Shown: piece after piece, positions 16,401 to 24,808 of the stretch | Numbering within the stretch: the stretch's first letter is position 1 | Layout: every line of letters begins with the position of its first letter | Assembly (NCBI RefSeq): GCF_903166545.1 | Contig: NZ_CAESCH010000001.1 | Coordinates: 1,864,001-1,928,000 of the forward strand | DNA length: 64,000 bases | Direction of reading: 5' to 3' | DNA from: Metabacillus schmidteae | Lineage (GTDB): Bacteria; Bacillota; Bacilli; Bacillales; Bacillaceae | The notes under the pieces: model-generated | Database searches by the model: none | What the model saw: only the letters and a program-made list of their open reading frames with translations | What the model was told of the DNA's origin: nothing | Program-made: the position numbers and the translations under genes

Positions 16401-17382
16401 AAAATGTCTTATCACCATTAAAAATTGAGTTTTTCACAATAACATAATCAACATGACGGATTGCATCTAAACTCGTTCCACCGGCATATGAAATTGAAGA
16501 TTGTAGATCTTGTTCCATTTCTGTTAATGTATCTTGTAGAGGTCCTTTATGGTCTACATACATTTTCTTACCTTCTACATTTTTCTTTTCACCTTTTTGA
16601 AATTCAGAAGCAGACCCAAAGTATTCTTTCACTAGCTTACCATCTTTTTCAATTGTTTGGCCAGGAGACTCTTCATGACCTGCAAATAATGATCCAATCA
16701 TTACCATGGATGCTCCAAAACGAACTGATTTTGCAATATCACCATGAGTACGAATACCGCCATCTGCGATAATAGGTTTTGTTGCCGCTTTTGCACACCA
16801 GCGAAGCGCTGCCAGCTGCCAGCCGCCAGTTCCAAAACCAGTTTTAATTTTTGTAATACACACTTTACCAGGTCCAATTCCAACCTTGGTAGCATCCGCG
16901 CCAGCGTTCTCAAGTTCACGAACCGCTTCAGGAGTCCCGACATTTCCTGCAATGACGAAGCTTTTTGGTAAATGAGCTTTTATATGTTTAATCATGTTAA
17001 TGACAGCATTTGAATGACCGTGAGCAATATCGATCGTAATAAAGTCAGGTGAAAGCTGTTCTTCTGCTAGTTGTTTAATAAAATCGTATTCTTCGTCTTT
17101 TACACCAACACTAATCGATGTAATTAATCCTCGTGAATTCATATCCTTAATAAAAGAGATACGCGTTTCCGGTTGAAAACGATGCATAATGTAAAAATAC
17201 CCATTTTCTGCTAAATATATGGCGATCTTTTCATCAATAATTGTCTGCATATTAGCTGGTACGACTGGCAGCTTAAATTTATGTCCACCTAAAGTAACTG
17301 TTGTATCACATTCAGAACGGCTGTTCACAATACATTTAGCCGGAATTAATTGAATATCCTCGTAATCAAATACATTTTCCAT
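16399..17382 (-). CDS. guaC: GMP reductase
   Basis: A 327-residue NADPH-dependent enzyme that deaminates GMP to IMP, returning guanine nucleotides to the common purine pool. The (beta/alpha)8 IMPDH/GMPR signatures are present: [12 protein letters not shown] at the N-terminus, [18 protein letters not shown], the catalytic Cys in [17 protein letters not shown] and [19 protein letters not shown]. An upstream GTG would add three residues but touches the ribosome site. The ATG at 17382 sits 8 bases after AGGAG and gives the usual N-terminus MENVF. Promoter and PurBox-like sequences are immediately upstream. Confidence 0.95.
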   Translation of the reverse strand: MENVFDYEDIQLIPAKCIVNSRSECDTTVTLGGHKFKLPVVPANMQTIIDEKIAIYLAENGYFYIMHRFQPETRISFIKDMNSRGLITSISVGVKDEEYDFIKQLAEEQLSPDFITIDIAHGHSNAVINMIKHIKAHLPKSFVIAGNVGTPEAVRELENAGADATKVGIGPGKVCITKIKTGFGTGGWQLAALRWCAKAATKPIIADGGIRTHGDIAKSVRFGASMVMIGSLFAGHEESPGQTIEKDGKLVKEYFGSASEFQKGEKKNVEGKKMYVDHKGPLQDTLTEMEQDLQSSISYAGGTSLDAIRHVDYVIVKNSIFNGDKTF

Positions 17383-17399
17383 GTTATACACTCCTAAAC

Positions 17400-17436
17400 A
17401 CGAATATTTAAAGAATTGTTATTTTGAAATGTTCGT
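17400..17436 (-). promoter_or_regulatory. PurBox pair upstream of guaC
   Basis: Two inverted boxes, ACGAATATTT (17400-17409, plus strand) and its partner ACGAACATTT (17436-17427, minus strand), are separated by exactly 17 bases. This is the arrangement required for PurR in Bacillus (16-17 bases between inverted PurBoxes with a CGAA core). guaC (yumD) is a known PurR target in B. subtilis. Here the pair lies just downstream of the predicted -10. Confidence 0.65.
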
Positions 17437-17445
17437 CCCTTAGGT

Positions 17446-17474
17446 AATTTACATTATTTTTAACAAGATGTCAA
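17446..17474 (-). promoter_or_regulatory. guaC promoter
   Basis: Minus strand TTGACA (17474-17469) and TAAATT (17451-17446) with a 17-base spacer. Confidence 0.7.
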
Positions 17475-17635
17475 AGCTTTTTGCGAAATTTTTTGAAAGG
17501 GTTTTACTGTTACTTGAATAGATTTCCCTTAAATGTTCCTTTTAAAGCATGATTTGGAATTCAGAATCTTTTAAATAATTTTAAGAGAAAGAATGATAAA
17601 CTAATAGTAAGAAAGAAAAGATGTGGAGTGAGAGC

Positions 17636-18346
17636 ATGAAAATGGAGAAAGTGACTTTTTTTCCACAAGGTGATAAAGCTGTGACAGTAACATTTAATCA
17701 TGTAATAAGTAAAGAAACTCATATTCAAGTTCGCCATTTCTCTTCATATTTAATGGCAAATCCCTTTGATGGACTAGTAGAAGTAGTCCCGGGGTATACA
17801 ACCGTTACGGTTTATTATGATCCAATCAAAATGAAATCGATGTCACCATATGAAAAGGTTGTAACTTTACTAAAGAACCAACTTTTAAACAAAAATATAG
17901 TAAATAAAGATACATCGAATATAGTAACGATTCCTGTTTGTTACGGAGGAAAGTATGGTCCGGATTTATCGTACGTTGCTGATTTTCATCAGCTTTCTGA
18001 GCAAGAAGTGATTGAAATACATACTCGTACAGAATATTTAGTATATATGATAGGTTTTGCTCCCGGATTTCCTTATCTAGGCGGAATGCCGAAAAAAATT
18101 TCTACACCACGTAAAGACACACCGAGAGTGAAGATTCCGGCAGGTAGTGTAGGAATAGGTGGAGAGCAAACAGGAGTTTATCCTATTGATAGTCCGGGAG
18201 GATGGCAGTTAATTGGTCAAACGCCTATAAAATTATTTGATCAACATCAGGCACAGCCAAGTTTATTAAAAGCAGGAGATATGGTTCGGTTTGTACAAAT
18301 AACATCCGAGAAATTTGAGAACTTGCAGGCAGGTGATGATAAATGA
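17636..18346 (+). CDS. pxpB: 5-oxoprolinase subunit PxpB (KipI family)
   Basis: A 236-residue KipI/AHS1-family protein, one of the two subunits that, with PxpC and PxpA, hydrolyse 5-oxoproline (pyroglutamate) to glutamate at the cost of ATP. Family motifs: FFPQGDKAVTVTF at the N-terminus, IPVCYGGKYGPDL, and MIGFAPGFPYLGGMP, then the GSVGIGGEQTGVYPIDSPGGW segment near the C-terminus. The upstream in-frame ATG at 17621 has no ribosome site. The ATG at 17636 follows TGGAGTGAGAG. It overlaps pxpC by 4 bases (ATGA). In B. subtilis the homologue also inhibits kinase KinA, so a second role is possible. Confidence 0.93.
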   Translation: MKMEKVTFFPQGDKAVTVTFNHVISKETHIQVRHFSSYLMANPFDGLVEVVPGYTTVTVYYDPIKMKSMSPYEKVVTLLKNQLLNKNIVNKDTSNIVTIPVCYGGKYGPDLSYVADFHQLSEQEVIEIHTRTEYLVYMIGFAPGFPYLGGMPKKISTPRKDTPRVKIPAGSVGIGGEQTGVYPIDSPGGWQLIGQTPIKLFDQHQAQPSLLKAGDMVRFVQITSEKFENLQAGDDK

Positions 18347-19371
18347 CGATAAAGGTAACTCAACCAGGGATACTGACAACAATTCAGGATATGGGCAGAA
18401 AAGGATTTCAGCAATATGGTGTGGCCGTTGGTGGAGTAATGGACGAAGTAGCCGCAAGAATTTCCAATCTATTGGTTGGAAATTCTGAAGATGAGGCTGT
18501 AATAGAGCTAACGGTCATTGGGCCAAGTCTTTTGTTTGAACAGGAATATCTCATTTCGATTTGTGGGGCAGATTTATCAGCAAAAGTAGACAATATACCA
18601 GTACCTTTATGGAGACCTGTGCTTGTGAAAAAAGGAAGCCGTTTGACATTTGGGCGTCCCAAAAATGGTTGTCGAAGTTATGTTGCTGTCGCTGGAGGAT
18701 TGGATATACCAATCATTATGAATAGCAGAAGTACATATATAAGAGGCAAAATAGGCGGGATAAATGGAAGGGCATTGAAAAAAGGGGATCAGCTACAACC
18801 GAAAGAGCATAGAAGTTTAGAAGCTCAAGTCTTGACAGAGTTCCTTAAAAGAAAAGAAGAATCAGCGCCATTTCACTGTGTAAATTGGATGATTCCACCT
18901 CATATGAGATCTATCAATAAAAAAAATTCAGACATCAGAATCATAAAAGGCCCACAATTTACTATGTTTTCTTCAGCTTCTCAAGATAGGTTTTTAGCAG
19001 AGGAATATAAGGTTACACCTCAATCTGATCGAATGGGATATCGATTATCTGGAGCAAAGCTTGAAGTTACTTCTCAACATAACCTGCTCTCAGAAGCTGT
19101 GCCAATGGGAACAATTCAAGTACCGAATGATGGACAGCCAATCGTCTTAATGTCTGATCACCAGACAATCGGAGGATATCCAAAAATTGGGTATGTCATA
19201 AGTGTTGATTTACCAGGATTGTCTCAAATCATGCCTGGAGAATACATTAAATTTATGGAAGTATCAGTTTCTGAGGCACAACATTTATTATTAAAAAGGG
19301 AACGGGCAATAAAAGAAATTAAAATAGGAATTTCATTAGCAATAAGGAGGTCTCAGTTTCATGCAAATTGA
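18343..19371 (+). CDS. pxpC: 5-oxoprolinase subunit PxpC (KipA family)
   Basis: A 342-residue KipA/AHS2-family protein, partner of PxpB. The N-terminal ITVTQPG-like start ([25 protein letters not shown]), [17 protein letters not shown], the central [12 protein letters not shown] and the C-terminal [13 protein letters not shown] and [15 protein letters not shown] are all family hallmarks. It overlaps pxpB by 4 bases and pxpA by 11 bases, so the three are translationally coupled. The same domain occurs fused in the guanidine/urea carboxylase at 51572-55207 of this window. Confidence 0.93.
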   Translation: MTIKVTQPGILTTIQDMGRKGFQQYGVAVGGVMDEVAARISNLLVGNSEDEAVIELTVIGPSLLFEQEYLISICGADLSAKVDNIPVPLWRPVLVKKGSRLTFGRPKNGCRSYVAVAGGLDIPIIMNSRSTYIRGKIGGINGRALKKGDQLQPKEHRSLEAQVLTEFLKRKEESAPFHCVNWMIPPHMRSINKKNSDIRIIKGPQFTMFSSASQDRFLAEEYKVTPQSDRMGYRLSGAKLEVTSQHNLLSEAVPMGTIQVPNDGQPIVLMSDHQTIGGYPKIGYVISVDLPGLSQIMPGEYIKFMEVSVSEAQHLLLKRERAIKEIKIGISLAIRRSQFHAN

Positions 19372-20113
19372 TATTAATTGTGATATGGGTGAAAGCTTTG
19401 GGCCATATATAATTGGGGCAGACGAAGAAATTATTCCATTTATAAGTTCAGCAAATATCGCTTGCGGCTTTCATGCGGGTGATCCAACGACAATGAGAAA
19501 GACCGTTCAATTGGCACAAAAATTTTCTGTGAAAATTGGTGCACATCCTGGCTTTGAGGATGTGAAAGGATTTGGGAGACGCAATATCATGATTTCTCCC
19601 CAAGAGGCATTTGACATAGTCGTGTATCAAATCGGCGCTCTATCTGGATTTGTGACTTCAGAGGGTGAGACTTTACATCATGTGAAGCCGCATGGCGCTC
19701 TTTATAATATGGCAGCACAAAATAAAGATCTTGCTGAAGCAATAGCAGAGGCAGTATATAAAGTGGATCCCCAACTTATATTATATGGACTATCTGGCAG
19801 TGAATTAATCGATGCAGGAGAAAAACTAGGTTTACGAACGGCGAGTGAGGTATTTGCAGATCGAACATATCAGGAAAATGGAATGTTAACACCGCGTATA
19901 CAAAAAAATGCATTAATCAAAGAAGATGAACTGGCAATAAGGCAGGTTTTATCTATGGTATTGGAGCAAAAGGTAGTTGCAACAAATGGAAAAAAGGTAT
20001 CAATAAAGGCTGAAACGATTTGTATTCACGGAGATGGTATATATGCTGCTTCCTTTGCTAGGAGAATATACAATACGCTGAAGGATAACGGTATCAAAAT
20101 AAAGGGTGTGTAA
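19361..20113 (+). CDS. pxpA: 5-oxoprolinase subunit PxpA (LamB/YcsF family)
   Basis: A 250-residue LamB/YcsF-family protein, third subunit of the ATP-dependent 5-oxoprolinase. The family motif [13 protein letters not shown] opens the protein. [37 protein letters not shown] and ICIHGDG follow. It starts inside the end of pxpC with AAGGAGGTCTC upstream. The operon order here is pxpB-pxpC-pxpA. The AEC transporter that follows after 83 bases may carry a related organic acid. Confidence 0.94.
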   Translation: MQIDINCDMGESFGPYIIGADEEIIPFISSANIACGFHAGDPTTMRKTVQLAQKFSVKIGAHPGFEDVKGFGRRNIMISPQEAFDIVVYQIGALSGFVTSEGETLHHVKPHGALYNMAAQNKDLAEAIAEAVYKVDPQLILYGLSGSELIDAGEKLGLRTASEVFADRTYQENGMLTPRIQKNALIKEDELAIRQVLSMVLEQKVVATNGKKVSIKAETICIHGDGIYAASFARRIYNTLKDNGIKIKGV

Positions 20114-20196
20114 AAAAGCAATTTCCTTAAATGAAACCGATTAGTTTAGAATATGCTATACTTCTTGATATCTAGTTTAGTAGAAAAGGTGAGTTT

Positions 20197-21111
20197 ATGG
20201 AATTTGTTACAATCCTTATCCCGATTTTTTTTATTTTTGGTATAGGATTTATTGGAGAAAAGATACTTAAATTTGATACAAAGCCATTATCTAACATGGC
20301 TATTTACTTAATGGTACCGTTTCTTGCATTTGAGATATTTTATACAACTGATTTTTCAATTGATTATTTAATGATGGCTATTTATACAATTGGACTCGTC
20401 TTTTGTTTAATTTTAGTCATCTATGGCATTGCTTTTCTTAAAAAATATTCATTGAAAAAGACCTGTGGAATGATACTTGCCAGTGCTTTTATGAACAATG
20501 GGAATTATGGAACACCGCTCATTTTTTTCGCATTTGGTGAAACGGGATTACGATACGCCGTAATTCTAATGGTTATTCAGCAGCTAGTAATGTGTACTGT
20601 CGGGATCTATTATGCGGCAAAAGGGTCACCGAATGGTGGTGGGGTAAAAATGGCGCTTAAAGAGGTTGTGAAAATGCCAATTGTATACGGAACTCTGCTA
20701 GGGGTAACTTTCCATCTCCTTCAGATTCCTATAAGTGAGTCATTTATGGAGGCCATTTCCATGGTTGGGAATGCAGCTGTACCAATGATAATGATCATTC
20801 TCGGTATGCAGTTAGCGAAAATATCAATAAAAGAATTGGACATTGCCCCGTTATCATTAACATTAGGGATTCGATTATTTTTATCGCCCGTCATTGCATT
20901 TGGTCTTACACTCGTTTTGCCTATCGATGATTTATTAAAGCAAATTATGATAGTCTTATCTGCAATGCCAACAGCTGCAAATACAACCTTGTATGCATTA
21001 AAATACGACACTGAGCCACAATTTGTGTCATCGGCTACATTGTTTAGTACTGTATTGAGTGTCATCACACTTCCAATTGTTATGTACATTTCTCATGTGA
21101 TATATGGATAA
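20197..21111 (+). CDS. AEC family (auxin efflux carrier type) transporter
   Basis: A 304-residue membrane protein with about ten spans in two inverted halves, typical of bacterial AEC transporters for malate, malonate or other carboxylates. The conserved N-P/N-x-G crossover elements are visible as AFMNNGNYGTPLIFFAFGE in the middle and AMPTAANTTLYALKY near the C-terminus. AAAAGGTGAG precedes the start. Its position after pxpBCA suggests it may move 5-oxoproline or another carboxylate linked to that pathway, but it has its own upstream region and the substrate is a guess. Confidence 0.85.
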   Translation: MEFVTILIPIFFIFGIGFIGEKILKFDTKPLSNMAIYLMVPFLAFEIFYTTDFSIDYLMMAIYTIGLVFCLILVIYGIAFLKKYSLKKTCGMILASAFMNNGNYGTPLIFFAFGETGLRYAVILMVIQQLVMCTVGIYYAAKGSPNGGGVKMALKEVVKMPIVYGTLLGVTFHLLQIPISESFMEAISMVGNAAVPMIMIILGMQLAKISIKELDIAPLSLTLGIRLFLSPVIAFGLTLVLPIDDLLKQIMIVLSAMPTAANTTLYALKYDTEPQFVSSATLFSTVLSVITLPIVMYISHVIYG

Positions 21112-21113
21112 AT

Positions 21114-21137
21114 AAGGCAGCTAGACGGCTGCCTTTT
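21114..21137. terminator. Terminator after AEC transporter
   Basis: Stem AAGGCAGC/GCTGCCTT with a 6-base loop, then T-rich DNA. It could also serve the convergent minus-strand gene. Confidence 0.8.
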
Positions 21138-21148
21138 AAATTTGTTTT

Positions 21149-21589
21149 TTATGCCTTCACCATATAAAGAACAAATGTAGAGCGGTCTTCATCAATTTCT
21201 GCAGATATCTTTTCATATTCTTCATCCTGAATCCATAAATAATCATTACCGATTAATGATAAAGCTTCTTCATGTGAATATAAATCATATGTAAAGATTA
21301 ATGGAGATACACTATATTCTTTATAATCTCTTACTTCAAGTGTAACATGTTGATAACTGTCAGCATGCTCAAAAACATATTCATCTGTTTCTTCTTCTAC
21401 ATAAATTACGTAATATTCATCTTCAAGACTTGAAGAGGTCTGCTTGTAAACTTTTTTTTCTTTAATAAAATAATCACAAAGTCGACGGCAGAAGATTTCA
21501 TATGGATCTGAAAACTTATAGTGATAGAGTGCTGGATATTGATTACGTTCATCATTTAATCGATATTCCAATTTATAACTTTTTTTCAT
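21149..21589 (-). CDS. Hypothetical protein
   Basis: A 146-residue acidic protein with no family I recognise. It is rich in Tyr and Glu (for example KKVYKQTSSSLEDEYYVIYVEEE), has no signal peptide or membrane span and contains no Cys-rich or catalytic-looking motif except one isolated Cys pair region (FCRRLCDYF). The start is supported by AGGATTATT a few bases upstream and by coding-like composition over the full length. It is a single gene convergent with the AEC transporter and divergent from the lipoprotein operon. Confidence 0.7.
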   Translation of the reverse strand: MKKSYKLEYRLNDERNQYPALYHYKFSDPYEIFCRRLCDYFIKEKKVYKQTSSSLEDEYYVIYVEEETDEYVFEHADSYQHVTLEVRDYKEYSVSPLIFTYDLYSHEEALSLIGNDYLWIQDEEYEKISAEIDEDRSTFVLYMVKA

Positions 21590-21710
21590 AATAATCCTCC
21601 AATGTTGTGATTATTTTTACTATACTATAAAAGGTGGGTTTTAACTGATTTTTTCCATTTTTATCTAAAATATTGTTAAATAAATTAGAAAGTTTTAAGG
21701 AGGTTATCAC

Positions 21711-22046
21711 TTGAGCAAAACCAATAAGCTATTAACAGGTATCATTTCAGCAACAATGATCACAGTTGCTGGTTGCGGTAATAACGAATCATTACCACCT
21801 GTCCCGGAGGACACTGATTGCGGGGATTGGGAATGGGAGGCTGATGAGGGAGTATGGGAGTGTGATGATGATGATTCATCACATTATGGACATTATTATT
21901 ATGGGGGAAGTTATTACTCAACAAAAAGTGGCTTGAAGTCCAGTTCTGCCTATAAAAGCTATAAATCTAGCAGCTCATTTAAGGGAGGAGGAACAAGCAC
22001 CAGCTCTGGATTTGGAAAAGGATCCAGCGGAGGTTTTGGCGGGTAA
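21711..22046 (+). CDS. Small lipoprotein with Gly/Ser-rich tail (YgiB/YjfM-like)
   Basis: A 111-residue predicted lipoprotein. A TTG start (AGGAGGTTATCAC upstream) is followed by an N-terminal signal ending in the lipobox ITVAGC, so the mature protein begins at Cys22. The mature part has an acidic Trp-containing segment (DTDCGDWEWEADEGVWECDDDD) with two Cys, a His/Tyr/Gly stretch (HYGHYYYGGSYY) and a low-complexity Ser/Lys/Gly tail ending GSSGGFGG. Its stop overlaps the start of the ATP-grasp gene by one base. The arrangement resembles enterobacterial ygiB-ygiC and yjfM-yjfC. Similarity to YgiB was judged by composition and context, not alignment. Confidence 0.75.
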   Translation: MSKTNKLLTGIISATMITVAGCGNNESLPPVPEDTDCGDWEWEADEGVWECDDDDSSHYGHYYYGGSYYSTKSGLKSSSAYKSYKSSSSFKGGGTSTSSGFGKGSSGGFGG

Positions 22047-23299
22047 TGTCAAATAAATACAACCTAATAAATCATCAACTAAAGCGCAGCAAAGCCTATG
22101 GAGCAATCGATTCCTTTTGGCATGACCTCTATGACAGTGAGTACGCATTGTATGATATTGCTTTTTTGTCTCAAAAAGAGGTGGATGACATTCGACAAGC
22201 AACCAATCGAATTGGAGCGATCTTCTTTAAAACAGGTCAATTATTAAGAAGCTTACCTGATGAAACATTACGACAATTAGATATTCCTCAAAAAATATTG
22301 CCTTTTATTCGACATCGTGCGCTACCGATTGAATCCGTAATTTCCAGAGTTGATCTTGTCCAAACGAATGAAGGATTGAAAGTTCTTGAACTGAATAGTG
22401 ATACCCCCACATTTGAAAAAGAAGTTTTCATGGTTAACGGCTTTATATGTGAGGAATTTGGCGTACGTAACCCAAATGAAGGTTTTGCTGAAAAGTTGGG
22501 AATGGAATTGCGAAAAGCATTAGCTGAAGTTTTACATCGTGGGAAGTTTACAGAAAAACCTGCAATTGTGTTTACGTCTCATGAATCCCATGAGGAAGAT
22601 AAATATACTACTCTTTATTTAAAGGAAGTAGCAAATGTTGCAGCAAAATATGTTCCGCTACATAAATTAACCATTCAAAAAGGAATAGGACTGTTTGATG
22701 ATGAAGGACATAAAATAGATGTTTTATATCGCCAAACATATCCAATTGAGCACCTGATTGAGGATGTTGATGAAGAATCAGGAGATCCAATTGGCATTCA
22801 GCTGCTTGAGTTAGTTTGTTCAAATAAATTGCTTATGTTAAATCCAATCTCTGCCTTTCTTCTTCAATCAAAAGCGGTTCAGTCCGTTATTTGGGGAATG
22901 ATGGAGCTTGATCATCCATTTTTTACAGACCACGAAAAGATGTGGATTCAACAGTATTTTTTACCAACTTATCTTGAAGAAGATATGTTTAGGAAAAAAG
23001 ATTGGAAGTATGTGAAAAAACCCAGTTTCGGAAGAGAAGGAGACACTGTTTCTGTTTTTCACGGAAAAACAAAGCTGTATGAAGATCAACATAAAACATA
23101 TGGGCATTCTTTACCTGTATATCAAAAATATGTTGAACTCCCAACTAAAAACATAAAAACAGTACATGGTTACAAGGAAGCTAAAATATTAATTGGGAGT
23201 TTTTTAATTAATGGAGAAGCAAGCGGCATTGGGTTAAGAGCAGGAAATCAAATTACAGATAATAATGCTTATTTTTTACCAGTTGGAATAAAAACATGA
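22046..23299 (+). CDS. Glutathionylspermidine synthase-like ATP-grasp protein (YgiC/YjfC family)
   Basis: A 417-residue protein of the glutathionylspermidine synthase preATP-grasp family without the amidase half. It reads VLELNSDTPTFEKE (substrate loop), the ATP-grasp KKPSFGREGDTVSV (about 325-340) and a C-terminal IGSFLINGEASGIGLRAG region. Family members form amide bonds between a carboxylate and an amine using ATP, but the YgiC/YjfC branch has no proven substrate. It is translated with the lipoprotein before it and the DUF350 protein after it, so the three probably act together. One possibility is amidation of the lipoprotein tail. Confidence 0.85.
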   Translation: MSNKYNLINHQLKRSKAYGAIDSFWHDLYDSEYALYDIAFLSQKEVDDIRQATNRIGAIFFKTGQLLRSLPDETLRQLDIPQKILPFIRHRALPIESVISRVDLVQTNEGLKVLELNSDTPTFEKEVFMVNGFICEEFGVRNPNEGFAEKLGMELRKALAEVLHRGKFTEKPAIVFTSHESHEEDKYTTLYLKEVANVAAKYVPLHKLTIQKGIGLFDDEGHKIDVLYRQTYPIEHLIEDVDEESGDPIGIQLLELVCSNKLLMLNPISAFLLQSKAVQSVIWGMMELDHPFFTDHEKMWIQQYFLPTYLEEDMFRKKDWKYVKKPSFGREGDTVSVFHGKTKLYEDQHKTYGHSLPVYQKYVELPTKNIKTVHGYKEAKILIGSFLINGEASGIGLRAGNQITDNNAYFLPVGIKT

Positions 23300-23316
23300 A
23301 GGAAGGGATTAAAGAG

Positions 23317-23721
23317 ATGACATTTTTAGATTTGTTTTTATCGACATTATCATATATTGGTATGGCAATTGTACTTCTGTTTATCGGAATTGTTTTATTT
23401 GAAGTAACGACTAAAAATAAAGAAATGCAACTAATAAAGAGCGGCAATAAAGCTGCCGTATACGCGTTTGGCGGACGTATTTTAGGTTTAGCCATTGTTC
23501 TATATTCATCTATTGCAAACTCTGTCAATGTTTTTGATATGGTTATTTGGGGCAGTGTTGCTATTATTATGCAAATTGTTATATTTTATCTTGCTGAATT
23601 GTTAACACCTAAATTCAATATTACAAAAGCAATAGACGATGACAATCAAGCGGTCGGATTATTTCTACTCTTTTTATCCGTCTCAATTGGATTAATCATT
23701 GCAGCGTCTTTGACCTATTAA
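23317..23721 (+). CDS. DUF350 membrane protein (YjfL-like)
   Basis: A 134-residue protein with four transmembrane segments, the DUF350 pattern (LSYIGMAIVLLFIGIVLFEV, then AVYAFGGRILGLAIVLYSSIANS, IIMQIVIFYLAELLTP, and AVGLFLLFLSVSIGLIIAASLTY). The frame is open from an ATG at 23296 that overlaps the previous stop. The ATG at 23317 has GAAGGGATTAAAGAG upstream and directly precedes the conserved first helix, so it is preferred. It completes the lipoprotein/ATP-grasp/DUF350 operon, which ends in a terminator. The function is unknown. Confidence 0.85.
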   Translation: MTFLDLFLSTLSYIGMAIVLLFIGIVLFEVTTKNKEMQLIKSGNKAAVYAFGGRILGLAIVLYSSIANSVNVFDMVIWGSVAIIMQIVIFYLAELLTPKFNITKAIDDDNQAVGLFLLFLSVSIGLIIAASLTY

Positions 23722-23728
23722 GTGATTG

Positions 23729-23760
23729 AGCAGTATCTTTGCGGATACTGCCTTTTTTTA
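23729..23760 (+). terminator. Terminator after the lipoprotein/ATP-grasp/DUF350 operon
   Basis: Stem GCAGTATC/GATACTGC followed by seven T residues. Confidence 0.88.
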
Positions 23761-23896
23761 ATAAAGTTGCGAAAAATGTCAAAATTCCTCTCATCAAAAC
23801 AACTTCTTTTCAGAATAGATTTGGAAGTGATTGTAAATAGTAATAAAACGAGGGAAGTAATGGATTACTTTAAAAATGATGATGGGAAGCATACAT

Positions 23897-24367
23897 ATGA
23901 CGTCAAAAACAGAAGCGATTCTTTGGAGTATTGCCTTACCGGGGTTTGCTCAAATACTTAATAAAAAATTATTAAAAGGTTTTGTCTTTATTTTTCTGGA
24001 ATTTCTCATAAATGTAAATAGCCATTTTAATTCAGCAATAATGGCTAGCTATTTAGGAGAAATGGATAGAGCCTTTGAGGTACTTAACTATCAATGGCTT
24101 ATGTTTTATCCCTGTGTATATATGTTTGCCATGTGGGATGCTGTAAAGGATTCACAAAAAGGGCAAACACCTAGTTACGCTTTTTTACCGTATGTATGTA
24201 GTGCTTATACTGTAACAGTCGGCACTATGTATGCACCTATTGTAAAGTTCTTTGGTGTATCGATTGGCCCTATTTTTTTTCCAATGCTTGCTTTAATTCC
24301 TGGCTTAGGGATTGGAGCACTTATTATGTACTTTCTAAGGAAGCTTGATAGCAGAAAAAATAAGTGA
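23897..24367 (+). CDS. Hypothetical multi-pass membrane protein
   Basis: A protein of about 156 residues with four hydrophobic segments. The first is LWSIALPGFAQILNKKLLKGFVFIFLEF. Its P-G-x-G/A-Q followed by a Lys-rich turn and a second helix resembles the TM2 or DUF5683-type small membrane domain, though I do not recognise it firmly. The frame is open from 23876. The ATG at 23897 removes a Met-rich lead and gives the usual MTSKTEAIL-like start after GATGGGAAG. It stands alone after a terminator. Confidence 0.65.
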   Translation: MTSKTEAILWSIALPGFAQILNKKLLKGFVFIFLEFLINVNSHFNSAIMASYLGEMDRAFEVLNYQWLMFYPCVYMFAMWDAVKDSQKGQTPSYAFLPYVCSAYTVTVGTMYAPIVKFFGVSIGPIFFPMLALIPGLGIGALIMYFLRKLDSRKNK

Positions 24368-24672
24368 AAAAATTCATTTTAACCCCTAATAAAACCAAGC
24401 CTCTACGCGTATTATTATGTGAAGAGATTGATTTCTCTTTATTCACGAATTGACTATTTTTTATGCGCAGCTAGCCTTGTGATAGTAAACGGCACTCAGC
24501 GCATTTCTTTTTTTGTTAAGATAGAAGAAATTAGCAGCTCTGAAAATAATTCGAAGACTTGGCTAATTTCTTAGCATTATATTGATGCAACTACGTATAC
24601 CGCTTTGCCTATAGGCTCGTCAGTCGGCGAGTTTTCTTTTTACGATTAGAAAGCATGGTGGATCGTTCGTAA
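24368..24672. other. Hairpin-rich intergenic region without genes
   Basis: No convincing ORF. Visible structures in order: GTGAA-GAGA...TCTC-ttta-TTCAC at 24419-24446; ATGCGC (24463-24468) with GCGCAT (24499-24504) followed by TTCTTTTTTT; a perfect 10-bp inverted repeat AGAAATTAGC (24526-24535) / GCTAATTTCT (24562-24571); and CTCGTC-agtc-GGCGAG near 24617-24632 followed by TTTTCTTTTT. Two of these look like intrinsic terminators with no gene before them, suggesting small RNAs. Confidence 0.5.
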
Positions 24673-24717
24673 ACTAAGGTAACCCCCATTAGGACTTGGC
24701 GAACTGCCAAGGTTTTT
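24673..24717 (+). terminator. Hairpin element related to the one at 14369-14418
   Basis: AAACTAAGG ... CATTAGGACTTGGCGA...CTGCCAAGG + TTTTTC. The terminator stem is CTTGGC-gaact-GCCAAG. It shares AAACTAAGG, CCATTAGG and CTTGGCGA with the element downstream of the orphan histidine kinase. Confidence 0.6.
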
Positions 24718-24808
24718 CAAATGTTTATTTTTAATATGTGCAGGGGAAATATTAATAGGATAATATAAAAATATATAGGGACTTTATAGGGGTTGTAGGA
24801 GGAAGACG

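Noticed and set aside
17636-20113. kipI-kipA kinase-inhibitor operon
   Set aside because: The three-gene set pxpBCA is sufficient for 5-oxoprolinase, which is the conserved role. Kinase inhibition is only a possible extra activity.
23722-23961. 79-codon plus-strand frame
   Set aside because: It begins at the terminator of the previous operon and overlaps the better supported membrane protein gene in another frame.
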